Assembly (NCBI GenBank): GCA_033549305.1
Contig: JAWSUV010000033.1
Span: 1-24,133 of the forward strand
DNA from: Anoxynatronum sp033549305
GTDB lineage: Bacteria; Bacillota; Clostridia; Peptostreptococcales; Tindalliaceae
Direction of reading: 5' to 3'
Length of the DNA stretch: 24,133 nt
Both the position numbers and the translations under genes were made by a program. Shown here piece by piece: positions 1 to 7,595 of the stretch. The notes under the pieces were generated by a model. The model ran no database searches and was not told the origin of the DNA. It saw nothing but the letters and a program-made list of their open reading frames with translations. Numbering within the stretch: position 1 is the first letter of the stretch; every line of letters starts with the position of its first letter.

Positions 1-41
1 GTACTCGGATGTAATGTCCTGGGAGAGTAGGTCGCTGCGTC
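1..41 (+). rRNA. rrf: 5S ribosomal RNA, 3' end only
   Basis: The segment CTGGGAGAGTAGGTCGCTGC at 19-38 is the conserved 3' portion of bacterial 5S rRNA (helix IV/V and the start of the 3' arm of helix I). The 5' part lies outside the window, so the exact 3' end cannot be fixed by pairing. A terminator follows about 20 nt downstream, consistent with the end of an rRNA operon. Confidence 0.82.
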
Positions 42-61
42 TCTTTACCCCTTATTAAGTT

Positions 62-116
62 AAAAGCTTTCTTTATGCGTTGTTCCTGTTGAACAGCATA
101 TAGGGAAGGCTTTTTT
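62..116 (+). terminator. Rho-independent terminator of the rRNA operon
   Basis: The arms at about 62-85 and 91-113 pair over roughly 20 positions with some G-U pairs (left AAAGCTTTC, right GGGAAGGCTTT). The loop is short, and a run of six T begins at 111. Confidence 0.75.
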
Positions 117-148
117 ATGCATTCGTTGCTGTTCTTTTCTTAACCCTA

Positions 149-157
149 TGCTATAAT
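149..157 (+). promoter_or_regulatory. Extended -10 promoter for the DUF4015 lipoprotein gene
   Basis: TGCTATAAT at 149-157 is a perfect extended -10 element (TGN plus TATAAT). No good -35 is present: TTGCTG at 126-131 would need a 20-nt spacer. The site is 41 nt upstream of the chosen start codon at 199. Confidence 0.65.
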
Positions 158-198
158 GGTGGAGTGACGAAAAAAGAGTTATCATGAAGGAGGATTTT

Positions 199-1476
199 AT
201 GAAACGTGTTCAATCAGGATTGATTCCATTACATATTCATTCACATAAACGCCGCTATATTATTGTTATAACAGTGCTTTTCATTACTGGTGCTGCGTTT
301 ATAGGGTGCAGCAATCTTGAGATTCAGCTAAGTCAGGAAACTGGAATGGCCACAAGTGCCTGGCACGAAGAAGATCTGGCTGACATTCCCATGATTGGTG
401 ACGATTACTTGCTTCAGCCCAACAGCCATTGGGAACCCTTCAAGATTTATCGGGAGGTAAGAGGAATTTATATGACAGGCAATACTGCAGGTCTGCAGTG
501 GCGCTTTGAGCAAATTCTGGAAGAAACCAATAACTCGATTATCAACGCCTGGGTAGTAGATGTGAAAGATGATCACGGAACAATGACTTATGTTTCGGGC
601 ATTCCCCTGGTTAAGGAATTTGGCCAGGATGAGCGTGTAAAGGTTAGGGATTTCCAGTCAGTGATAGATGTCATGCGGGAAAATAACATCTACCCGATTG
701 CGCGGATTGTAACATTCAAAGATGTGATTGCCACTGCAGGGAAACCTGAATGGGCGATTCAAACCCATGAAGGCAACGTGTGGCGTGACCGCAAACAGGA
801 CGCCTGGCTGAATCCGTACAATCGCGAAGCATGGGATTATCTGGTTGATATTGCGAAAGAAGCTGCCACAAAAGGATTCTATGAAATACAATACGATTAT
901 GTCCGTTTTCCAACGGATGGACCGCGCGAACAAATTGACTATGGTGTTGCCGGCGAAGAAGAAACGATGGCAGAAGCCATAGCCGCTTTTCTGGCATATG
1001 CGCGGGATGAATTAAAACCTTACGGAGTTTATGTGTCAGCTGATATTTTTGGATTGGTTCCAATCGTGGTGGATGATATGCGCTTGGGCCAGCATTTGGA
1101 GACTCTGGCTACAGCCACGGATGTGCTATGTCCTATGGCGTATCCATCTCATTATGCCCTGGGCACTTTCGGCATTGGTGTGCCGGATTTGGCTCCTTAT
1201 CCGATTATTTTTGAAACGATGGTCAAAGCGGTGGAACGGATCAATGCAGTGGAGACGGAGAAAACGAAAGCTGTTTTACGGCCATGGCTTCAGGATTTTA
1301 CGGCCAGCTATCTGGGACGGGGTTACTACCAACGCTATGGAGTTGAACAGGTTCAGGAACAGATTCAAGCAACCTACGACAGCGGTGTTAATGAATGGCT
1401 GTTATGGAATGCCGGTAATAACTATACCTGGGAAGCCCTTCGTGAAGGATCAGCCCCCTCACCACAATCGGAATAA
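199..1476 (+). CDS. Putative glycoside hydrolase-like lipoprotein (DUF4015)
   Basis: The product is about 425 residues. It resembles the DUF4015 family (Pfam PF13200), which is predicted to form a glycoside-hydrolase-like TIM barrel; no member's substrate is known to me. The start is placed at 199 because AAGGAGG at 186-192 has the right spacing for it. The in-frame ATG at 184 would contain that ribosome binding site. The N terminus has basic residues (K17 R18 R19), a hydrophobic stretch at 20-36 and a possible lipobox FIGC with Cys37, so a surface lipoprotein is likely. Family-like motifs are YDYVRFP at 232-238, SADIFG around Asp282 and CPMAYPSHY further on. Asp233 and Asp282 are candidate acidic active-site residues (inference). 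The gene has its own promoter and terminator and follows an rRNA operon. A role in peptidoglycan or exopolysaccharide turnover is only a guess. Confidence 0.8.
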   Translation: MKRVQSGLIPLHIHSHKRRYIIVITVLFITGAAFIGCSNLEIQLSQETGMATSAWHEEDLADIPMIGDDYLLQPNSHWEPFKIYREVRGIYMTGNTAGLQWRFEQILEETNNSIINAWVVDVKDDHGTMTYVSGIPLVKEFGQDERVKVRDFQSVIDVMRENNIYPIARIVTFKDVIATAGKPEWAIQTHEGNVWRDRKQDAWLNPYNREAWDYLVDIAKEAATKGFYEIQYDYVRFPTDGPREQIDYGVAGEEETMAEAIAAFLAYARDELKPYGVYVSADIFGLVPIVVDDMRLGQHLETLATATDVLCPMAYPSHYALGTFGIGVPDLAPYPIIFETMVKAVERINAVETEKTKAVLRPWLQDFTASYLGRGYYQRYGVEQVQEQIQATYDSGVNEWLLWNAGNNYTWEALREGSAPSPQSE

Positions 1477-1493
1477 TGGATATCACTCCGACA

Positions 1494-1526
1494 GACATCG
1501 GGAGAACTATGCTCCCGGTGTCTTTT
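1494..1526 (+). terminator. Rho-independent terminator after the DUF4015 gene
   Basis: An 11-bp stem GACATCGGGAG (1494-1504) / CTCCCGGTGTC (1512-1522) encloses a 7-nt loop and is followed by TTTT. Confidence 0.85.
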
Positions 1527-1568
1527 GCTGTTCCAAGACAGGAATACTGAAATAAATGATCCATATTA

Positions 1569-1597
1569 TGTTTCGGGTCAACGATATATGGTATAAT
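1569..1597 (+). promoter_or_regulatory. Extended -10 promoter for nrdJ
   Basis: TGGTATAAT at 1589-1597 is an extended -10 element. The -35 position (TGTTTC at 1569-1574, 17-nt spacer) is poor. The leader to the nrdJ start would be about 65 nt. No cobalamin riboswitch or NrdR-box pair was recognised here. Confidence 0.6.
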
Positions 1598-1668
1598 ATT
1601 ACCTGCACATAAATATTTCACCACAATATATAGACTGACTGATAAGAACCGAAAGGGGTGCCGCAGCA

Positions 1669-4020
1669 ATGAATATTCGAAAAAGAGACGGCAGGATGAT
1701 GATATTTGACGTGAAAAAAATTAGCAATGCAATTGAAAAAGCCATGACGGAAACAAAGGAGGGAGTCGACCAGGAGCTGAGTGCCAGCATCGCCAGTCAG
1801 GTGGAAGAAGCTGTTAGGAACGAAAAGCAGCCGGTCCATGTGGAAACGATCCAGGATCTGGTGGAATTATATCTTATGGACAGCAAACGGAAAGATGTGG
1901 CAAAAAATTACATCATCTATCGAAATGAACGGAATAAAAGCCGAGCACTGCGCCAGGAAGCAGATTACCGTATGATTACCGACAGCTTTGCCAGCCGGTA
2001 CAAACACCGCGCGAATCCTATGGCTCAATTAGGAAGCTTTGTTTATTACCGCACTTATTCCCGCTGGCTGCCGGAAGAAAACCGGCGCGAGTACTGGTGG
2101 GAGACTGTGAGGCGGGCGGTAGAATATAACTGTTCGTTGGTTCAAACCACCCGGGAGGAAGCAGAAAAGCTTTATGATAATATTTTTAATTTGAAGCAGT
2201 TTCTGTCAGGGCGTACATTCTGGGTAGGCCACACACCAGTGGCAGAACATTATCCCATGGCCAATTATAACTGTGCTTTTATCATAATGGATGCTGTCTC
2301 AGCACTAAAAGAACTCTTTTACTTGCTCATGCTGGGCAGCGGAGTAGGTGCGCGGATCCTTAAATCAGATGTGATTAAAATTCCAAAGATGCGCACGGAC
2401 TATGAATTAATTCACAAAGATTATACACCGGTGCCCGCTTCTCTGCGGGAAGACAACACCAGCATGCAGTTCATGCATAACAACACAGTGAAAATCACTG
2501 TTGGAGACAGTAAAGAAGGATGGACTCAATCATTGGATCATTTTTTTCAATTATTATCCAGTAGTGAGTACAAAAATATTAAAACGATCATTGTTGACTA
2601 TGATCATGTTCGACCGAAAGGGGAAAAATTGAAAAATTTCGGCGGTACTGCCAGCGGGCATGCCAGCCTGAAAAACATGTTTGCCAAAATTGACCTGGTA
2701 GTGCGTAAACGAGGGTGGTTGGATGGACATCAACGAATCAAGCTGGAACCGGTGGACATGCTGGATGTCATAAACATTATTGGAGAAAACGTTGTTGTTG
2801 GGGGAGTACGCCGCACCGCAGAAATGGTGATGGTGGATCCGGAAGATCTGGCCAGTATACGTGCCAAATCAGAATTATATAAAAAAATTGACAACCAATG
2901 GATTGTGGATCAGGAATTGATTCATCGCCAAATGAGTAACAACAGTATTTATTACCAGTTCAGGCCGGAGCGTGAAACGCTGCACTGGCTGCTGGAACAG
3001 ATGCGGTATTCCGGAGAACCTGGTTTTATTAATGGGGAAGCTGCTGCCAAGCGGCGTCCCAACATGAATGGTGTTAACCCATGCGGCGAAATACTGCTGG
3101 ATTCAAAAGGGGTATGCAATCTGACAACAGTCAATGTTTTTGCTTTTGTCAATCCGGATGGAACACTTGATCAGGAAGGACTCTTGGAAGCTCAGCGGAT
3201 GTCTGCTCGTGCGGCTTACCGAATGACGTGCGTTGAACTGGAACTTCCAAGCTGGGACGCAGTTCAACAGCGTGATAAGCTGGTTGGTTGCAGTCTGACG
3301 GGTTGGCAGGATATGGTGAACTCCCTGAAACTGAACCATGAGAAACAGACTGAAATTTTAAAAGCGCTGCGCAGAACAGCCCGGGAAGCAGTGGATATGT
3401 ATGCGGATGAAATCGGCGAAAATCGACCACTGCTGGTCACAACAGTGAAACCTGAAGGCACTCTCAGTCAATTGCCCACAGTTTCCAGTGGTGTCCATTA
3501 CTCCCACTCACCTTACTATGTAAGACGGATCCGTGTCAGCTCACAGGATCCATTGGTGAGAGTATGTGAAGATCTGGAATATCCTGTCTATCCGGAGGTT
3601 GGACAGGATCCAGATGAGTGCACGACAAAAGTGGTGGAATTTCCAGTGAAAGCACCCGGTGGAAAAACAAAGCATGATGTCAGCGCCATTGAACAGCTGG
3701 AGACTTACAGAATGTTTATGGAACATTATGTAGACCATAACTGTTCCATCACTATTCATGTGAGGGATGATGAATGGGAAGCGGTGGAAGAATGGATGTG
3801 GGAACATTGGGATGAAGTTGTGGCGGTCAGCTTTCTGTCAATGAGTGAGAGCTTTTATCAGCTGATGCCTTATGAAAGTATAACCGAGGAAGAATACCTG
3901 CGGCGTCAGGCAGCGATGAAACCATTTATCGCTTCGCTGGTTAATCGCTATGAAAATCCCAATCTGAGGTTTGATCCAACAGACAGTAGCTGTGAAAATG
4001 GGGTATGCCCCATCCGATAA
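1669..4020 (+). CDS. nrdJ: Adenosylcobalamin-dependent ribonucleoside-triphosphate reductase (class II)
   Basis: This 783-residue enzyme reduces ribonucleotides to deoxyribonucleotides using a 5'-deoxyadenosyl radical from coenzyme B12, so it works with or without oxygen. An N-terminal ATP-cone (about 1-95, starting IRKRDGRMMIFDVKKI) suggests allosteric control by ATP/dATP. Active-site features are NYNCAF with Cys202 (one half of the redox pair), NPCGEI with Asn470, Cys472 (thiyl radical) and Glu474, and Cys483 in GVCNLT (the other half). The C-terminal tail CENGVC (Cys775/Cys780) matches the shuttle cysteines that re-reduce the active site. The length is slightly above the 739 residues of the Lactobacillus leichmannii enzyme, mostly because of the cone. 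The ATG at 1669 follows AAAGGGG at good spacing. The gene is monocistronic, between a promoter and a strong terminator. Confidence 0.97.
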   Translation: MNIRKRDGRMMIFDVKKISNAIEKAMTETKEGVDQELSASIASQVEEAVRNEKQPVHVETIQDLVELYLMDSKRKDVAKNYIIYRNERNKSRALRQEADYRMITDSFASRYKHRANPMAQLGSFVYYRTYSRWLPEENRREYWWETVRRAVEYNCSLVQTTREEAEKLYDNIFNLKQFLSGRTFWVGHTPVAEHYPMANYNCAFIIMDAVSALKELFYLLMLGSGVGARILKSDVIKIPKMRTDYELIHKDYTPVPASLREDNTSMQFMHNNTVKITVGDSKEGWTQSLDHFFQLLSSSEYKNIKTIIVDYDHVRPKGEKLKNFGGTASGHASLKNMFAKIDLVVRKRGWLDGHQRIKLEPVDMLDVINIIGENVVVGGVRRTAEMVMVDPEDLASIRAKSELYKKIDNQWIVDQELIHRQMSNNSIYYQFRPERETLHWLLEQMRYSGEPGFINGEAAAKRRPNMNGVNPCGEILLDSKGVCNLTTVNVFAFVNPDGTLDQEGLLEAQRMSARAAYRMTCVELELPSWDAVQQRDKLVGCSLTGWQDMVNSLKLNHEKQTEILKALRRTAREAVDMYADEIGENRPLLVTTVKPEGTLSQLPTVSSGVHYSHSPYYVRRIRVSSQDPLVRVCEDLEYPVYPEVGQDPDECTTKVVEFPVKAPGGKTKHDVSAIEQLETYRMFMEHYVDHNCSITIHVRDDEWEAVEEWMWEHWDEVVAVSFLSMSESFYQLMPYESITEEEYLRRQAAMKPFIASLVNRYENPNLRFDPTDSSCENGVCPIR

Positions 4021-4024
4021 TGTC

Positions 4025-4070
4025 AAAAAAGCCGGACTCCACAGAGCTACAACTGTGAAATCCGGCTTTT
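4025..4070 (+). terminator. Rho-independent terminator after nrdJ
   Basis: The outer stem AAAAGCCGGA / TCCGGCTTTT and the inner stem CACAG / CTGTG form a hairpin flanked by an A-run and a T-run. The A-run could let it also work on the other strand. Confidence 0.9.
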
Positions 4071-4098
4071 CAGTCTTTAAACTCTCTGCGTGGTTTTC

Positions 4099-4127
4099 TT
4101 CAATTCTAGATGTTCGTCTGGTATAAT
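4099..4127 (+). promoter_or_regulatory. Promoter for the EF-G paralogue
   Basis: TGGTATAAT at 4119-4127 is an extended -10 element. TTCAAT at 4099-4104 is a weak -35 at 17-nt spacing. Transcription from about 4133 would give a leader of roughly 245 nt before the start codon at 4378. Confidence 0.65.
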
Positions 4128-4133
4128 CTAATC

Positions 4134-4377
4134 GTGTGAGAATTCACATAAAGCAGATCGATCTGATTTTTTAAACGAGCCTTTCGCTTGGCTGTTGTGC
4201 CTGTGAACATAAGGCCTCATACCGCGGTTGGACAGGGGGTGCCGGTAAACATCAAAACGCTTAATAAAGAAGGGATAAATTAACTAAAATTTCTCTTCAT
4301 CAAAAGAAGGAATCTTATCATTTATCTCGAATAAGAACAAAGAGTTAAATTCTGTAACTAGACGGGGAGGAAATAGG
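4134..4377 (+). other. Long unrecognised 5' leader of the EF-G paralogue
   Basis: This gene-free stretch lies between the 4122-4127 promoter and the gene. It holds a TGTGA/TCACA hairpin (about 4135-4150), the palindrome CAGATCGATCTG (4154-4165) followed by six T, an AGCC/GGCT hairpin (4178-4193), GCCT/AGGC (4199-4215), and two mutually exclusive pairings around 4213-4247 (TACCG/CGGTA, or GGC..ACC/GGTGCC). The last 100 nt are AT-rich with little structure. I do not match it to any riboswitch consensus I know. A 31-codon open frame (4188-4283, TTG start) has no ribosome binding site. Confidence 0.5.
4197..4252 (+). repeat. Imperfect 14-nt direct repeat in the leader
   Basis: GTGCCTGTGAACAT (4197-4210) recurs as GTGCCGGTAAACAT (4239-4252) at an offset of exactly 42 nt. 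Twelve of 14 bases are identical. In the open frame the two changes are synonymous third-position changes (both copies read Val-Pro-Val-Asn-Ile). Confidence 0.75.
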
Positions 4378-6459
4378 ATGAAAGTGTATGAAGCCGGCAA
4401 AATAAGAAATATTGCCCTTTTGGGACATGGTGGCAGCGGCAAGACCACCTTCAGTGAAGCAGCACTCTATGCTGCAGGTGTTTCCAAACGAATGGGGAAA
4501 GTAGAAGACGGCAATACTTTTTCCGATTTTGATAAAGAGGAAATTAGCCGTAAAACATCAATTAATACCACTGTCATACCGGTGGAATGGAATGGCTATA
4601 AAGTGAATTTGATCGACACACCGGGGTATTTTGATTTTGTGGGTGAAGTGCAGGGCGCTATCAAGGCAGCCGGCGGTGTACTGATTTTCGTGGATGCGAC
4701 CAGCGGGATACAGGTTGGAACCGAAAAAGCCTGGAAAATAGCTCTGGACAAGAAAAAACCAACATTTATTGTTGTGAACAAAATGGATCGTGAGAATGTT
4801 GAATACGAAAAGATTATCAACGAATTGAGGGAAAAGTTTGGCAAGAAAGTGGCTCCCTTTCAGATTCCCATCGGAACAGAAGAAAATTTCATTGGCAATG
4901 TCAATGTGGCCAAAATGACTTCGCGAGAATACACTGGCCTGGACTGTGTCGAGAAACCTATTCCAGAGGAGCTGAAAGGTCAGGCAGAAGAAATGAGAGA
5001 GCTTTTGTTGGAATCGGTAGCTGAAAGTGATGAAGAGCTGCTGGAAAAATACTTTGCAGGAGAAACCTTCACCGAAGAAGAAATTCAGACGGGATTACGA
5101 AAAGGTGTCCTTAATGGAGAAGTGGTACCGGTAGTTTGTGCATCTTTCACCAAAAATGTGGGTACCCATACGTTGATGGACATGCTGTGTGACTATTCGC
5201 CGTCACCGGCCGATATGCCTCCGAAGGAGGGTATTGACCCTAAAACAGATAAAGAAGTGGAACGAAGCCTCGAACCCAACGAGCCCTTCTCTGCTCAAGT
5301 GTTTAAAACGATTGTGGATCCATTTATTGGCAAAATTTCCATTCTGAAAGTCATTTCCGGTAAACTGACGGCAGACATGGATGTATTGAACAGCAACAAG
5401 GGTGAAAAAGAACGCCTGGGATCACTGTTTTTCCTGCGTGGAAAAAATCAACTGGAAACAAAAGAAGTGAATGCGGGGGATATTGCAGCGGTGGCAAAAC
5501 TGCAGCACACGGTTACCGGGGATACACTCTGCAGTCCGAATGCCCCCATTCTCTTCAGCGGTATTGAATTTCCCGAGCCGCAGCTTTACCTGGCGGTTGA
5601 ACCCAAAGCTCGGGGAGATGAAGAAAAGATTGGAACCGGCCTGCAGCGTTTATCGGAAGAGGATCCCTCTTTTGCCTTTGAACGCAATGTGGAAACCAAA
5701 CAAACATTAATACGCGGTCAGGGTGAATTGCACATAAAAGTAATCACAAGCAAACTTAAGAATAAATTCGGGGTTGAAGTGGAACTGAGTGATCCCATTG
5801 TCCCTTATCGGGAAACCATCAAAGGAAAAGCAGACGTGCAGGGGAAACACAAGAAGCAGTCAGGTGGCCGCGGCCAGTATGGTGATGTTAAAATGCGTTT
5901 TGAACCCTCTACGGAAGAATTTGAGTTTGAAGAGGTTATTTTTGGCGGCTCTGTACCCAAAGCATATATCCCAGCCGTTGAAAAAGGCATCCGGGAAGCC
6001 ATGGTCTCCGGCGTTTTAGCCGGATATCCGGTGGTCAATTTCAAAGCCCAGCTTTATGACGGCTCTTATCACGATGTGGATTCCTCTGAAATGGCCTTTA
6101 AAATTGCTGCTTCTCTTGCCTTTAAAAAAGGCATTGAAGACGCGAAGCCAGTGTTGCTGGAGCCCATTGTAAAGGTAGAAGTTTTGGTGCCTGAAGAGAA
6201 CATGGGTGACATCATGGGTGACTTGAACAAACGCAGAGGACGCATTTTGGGGATGGAACCCCAGAATGACGGCACACAGAAAGTTACAGCGGAGGTGCCT
6301 CAGGCAGAAATGTTCAAATACGCCATCGATTTGCGTTCCATGACCCAGGCGCGGGGAGAGTTCAGCATGGAATTTGTCCGATACGAAGAAGTACCTCAAA
6401 ACATTAGTGATAAGGTTATTGAAGCAGCCAAGGCTGCTCGCGAACAACAACACTCATAG
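4378..6459 (+). CDS. fusA2: Elongation factor G paralogue (EF-G2-like translational GTPase)
   Basis: This is a 693-residue full-length EF-G fold GTPase. The G1 loop is GHGGSGKT (16-23) instead of the AHIDAGKT-type loop of canonical EF-G. G3 is DTPG (80-83) and G4 is NKMD (134-137). The domain IV/V hallmarks KKQSGGRGQYGDV, HDVDSSEMAFK and AIDLRSMTQARG are present. The P-loop and the stand-alone location, away from the rpsL-rpsG-fusA-tuf operon, place it in the EF-G2 group found beside canonical EF-G in many bacteria. It probably acts on the ribosome, but whether it drives translocation, recycling or another step cannot be read here. It is too different from TetM-type proteins for me to propose tetracycline protection. 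GGGGAGG about 9 nt upstream supports the ATG at 4378. The gene is monocistronic, with a long leader and its own terminator. Confidence 0.88.
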   Translation: MKVYEAGKIRNIALLGHGGSGKTTFSEAALYAAGVSKRMGKVEDGNTFSDFDKEEISRKTSINTTVIPVEWNGYKVNLIDTPGYFDFVGEVQGAIKAAGGVLIFVDATSGIQVGTEKAWKIALDKKKPTFIVVNKMDRENVEYEKIINELREKFGKKVAPFQIPIGTEENFIGNVNVAKMTSREYTGLDCVEKPIPEELKGQAEEMRELLLESVAESDEELLEKYFAGETFTEEEIQTGLRKGVLNGEVVPVVCASFTKNVGTHTLMDMLCDYSPSPADMPPKEGIDPKTDKEVERSLEPNEPFSAQVFKTIVDPFIGKISILKVISGKLTADMDVLNSNKGEKERLGSLFFLRGKNQLETKEVNAGDIAAVAKLQHTVTGDTLCSPNAPILFSGIEFPEPQLYLAVEPKARGDEEKIGTGLQRLSEEDPSFAFERNVETKQTLIRGQGELHIKVITSKLKNKFGVEVELSDPIVPYRETIKGKADVQGKHKKQSGGRGQYGDVKMRFEPSTEEFEFEEVIFGGSVPKAYIPAVEKGIREAMVSGVLAGYPVVNFKAQLYDGSYHDVDSSEMAFKIAASLAFKKGIEDAKPVLLEPIVKVEVLVPEENMGDIMGDLNKRRGRILGMEPQNDGTQKVTAEVPQAEMFKYAIDLRSMTQARGEFSMEFVRYEEVPQNISDKVIEAAKAAREQQHS

Positions 6460-6496
6460 GCATGATGGAATCGGACAACGCCTAATAATTCTTTTC

Positions 6497-6532
6497 AAAA
6501 GCCCCTGGAAGACTTGCTCACCAGGGGTTTTT
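6497..6532 (+). terminator. Rho-independent terminator between the EF-G paralogue and ctsR
   Basis: The stem AAAAGCCCCTGG (6497-6508) / CCAGGGGTTTTT (6521-6532) encloses a 12-nt loop and ends in a T-run. Confidence 0.9.
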
Positions 6533-6542
6533 CTGATATCAT
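6514..6542 (+). promoter_or_regulatory. Candidate ctsR promoter
   Basis: TTGCTC (6514-6519) and TATCAT (6537-6542) are separated by 17 nt and would start transcription near 6549, inside the CtsR operator. The -35 match is weak and lies in the loop of the preceding terminator, so this is tentative. Confidence 0.35.
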
Positions 6543-6545
6543 AAA

Positions 6546-6562
6546 AGTCAAAGATAGTCAAA
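6546..6562 (+). promoter_or_regulatory. CtsR operator
   Basis: AGTCAAA-GAT-AGTCAAA is a tandem heptad matching the known CtsR box (A/GGTCAAANANA/GGTCAAA). It lies 28 nt upstream of ctsR, so the operon is expected to be autorepressed by CtsR and released on heat or protein stress. Confidence 0.9.
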
Positions 6563-6590
6563 AACTGAGCAAGATGAGAGGGATGAAATC

Positions 6591-7049
6591 ATGGCAACCA
6601 TCAGTGATGTGATTGAAAGCTTTATCAAAGAACTCATTCGTCAAAGCCAGGGGCATCCAGTGGAAATTCAACGCAACGAAATTGCTAAACACTTCGATTG
6701 CGCGCCTTCACAAATCAACTATGTGCTGACAACACGATTCAGCACGCAGCACGGATATTATATAGAAAGCCAGCGGGGCGGCGGGGGATTCATTAAAATC
6801 ATGCGGTTAAAAGCAGATAGAAGTCGTCCGCTTTACCAGATCCTCATGGAGGAAATAGGCAGTGAAACAACAAAGACGCAGGCATCTCGTGTGATTCAGG
6901 CGCTGGAAGAGCAAAAACTGATAAGCGAACGTGAATCCCTGCTGATGAAAGCGGCTACCAGTGATGTGGTGCTGGCCTCTCCGATAAATAACCGGGACCA
7001 GTTGCGGGCTCGGGTTTTAAAAGGGATGATTTCAGTTCTGCTTCATTAG
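6591..7049 (+). CDS. ctsR: Transcriptional repressor of class III stress genes CtsR
   Basis: The 152-residue protein has the family's usual length. The N-terminal winged helix-turn-helix (about 1-72) begins ISDVIESFIKELI. The wing carries QRGGGGF with Arg62, the residue that contacts DNA in the Geobacillus stearothermophilus protein and can be phosphorylated by McsB. The C-terminal helical dimerisation domain (about 75-152) is complete. CtsR represses clp genes by binding tandem AGTCAAA heptads, one of which lies directly upstream at 6546-6562. The ribosome binding site is modest (GAGAGGG, about 8 nt away). The gene starts the operon with mcsA, mcsB and clpC, and mcsA begins 18 nt after its stop. 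Confidence 0.96.
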   Translation: MATISDVIESFIKELIRQSQGHPVEIQRNEIAKHFDCAPSQINYVLTTRFSTQHGYYIESQRGGGGFIKIMRLKADRSRPLYQILMEEIGSETTKTQASRVIQALEEQKLISERESLLMKAATSDVVLASPINNRDQLRARVLKGMISVLLH

Positions 7050-7067
7050 CGGAAGGAGGCATTGATG

Positions 7068-7595
7068 ATGATTTGCGAACACTGCCAGATTCGACAGGCA
7101 TATCTCCACATAACACAAACCACCAATGGGCAGACAGTGGATAAGCACTTATGCGAAATATGCGCTGTGGAGCTTGAAACACAGGGTTCTCCTTTTTCTT
7201 TTAGTGTGCATGAGTTTCTGAAAGATTTATATGATGAAAAATTTGATTCGGAAAAACAGTCACTGGGTGCATCTGCAAAAATATGCAGCACATGCGGTCA
7301 GACATATGAGAATTATAAAAAGTCAGGTCTTTTTGGCTGTCCAGACTGCTATCGCAGTTTTAGACTGATTATCCTGCCATTGGTGAAACGGATACAGGGG
7401 AATCTACAGCATACAGGGAAAATACCGGTAAAACTGGAACGTGTACATCGTTTTGAGAAAAAGAAGCAACAGCTTCAGGCTTCGCTGAAGGAAGCGGTCC
7501 GAAGTGAAGCGTTTGAAAAGGCAGTGGAATTGAGAGATCAAATTCTGTTGTTAGATCAAAAGATCAACCAGCTGAAGGGGGAGTTTCATGAGTAA
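7068..7595 (+). CDS. mcsA: McsA, zinc-finger activator of the arginine kinase McsB
   Basis: The protein is about 175 residues with four CxxC pairs: C3/C6, C29/C32, C73/C76 and C91/C94, expected to bind two zinc ions. A C-terminal UVR domain of about 35 residues (around 138-173, AFEKAVELRDQI) matches the one in ClpC and UvrB. McsA binds and activates McsB and helps control CtsR; its zinc fingers sense oxidative and metal stress in Bacillus. TTG 7062, ATG 7065 and ATG 7068 are all in frame. I chose 7068 because AAGGAGG at 7053-7059 then lies 8 nt away and the protein begins MICEHC, as in relatives. The end overlaps mcsB by 8 nt, suggesting translational coupling. Confidence 0.93.
   Translation: MICEHCQIRQAYLHITQTTNGQTVDKHLCEICAVELETQGSPFSFSVHEFLKDLYDEKFDSEKQSLGASAKICSTCGQTYENYKKSGLFGCPDCYRSFRLIILPLVKRIQGNLQHTGKIPVKLERVHRFEKKKQQLQASLKEAVRSEAFEKAVELRDQILLLDQKINQLKGEFHE

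Noticed and set aside
4154..4170. Palindrome CAGATCGATCTG plus T-run as a terminator or attenuator
   Set aside because: The stem is only 4-5 bp with almost no loop, too weak for intrinsic termination by itself.
4188..4283. 31-codon frame (TTG start) in the EF-G paralogue leader as a peptide gene
   Set aside because: No ribosome binding site before any of its TTG or GTG starts. Kept only as a possibility in the findings, not as a CDS.
6016..6453. Long antisense open frames, for example opposite the EF-G paralogue, clpC (10015-10473), yacL (13469-13951), proS (16645-17094) and rae1 (22917-23375)
   Set aside because: They lie fully opposite well-identified genes, lack convincing binding sites and show no recognisable protein features.
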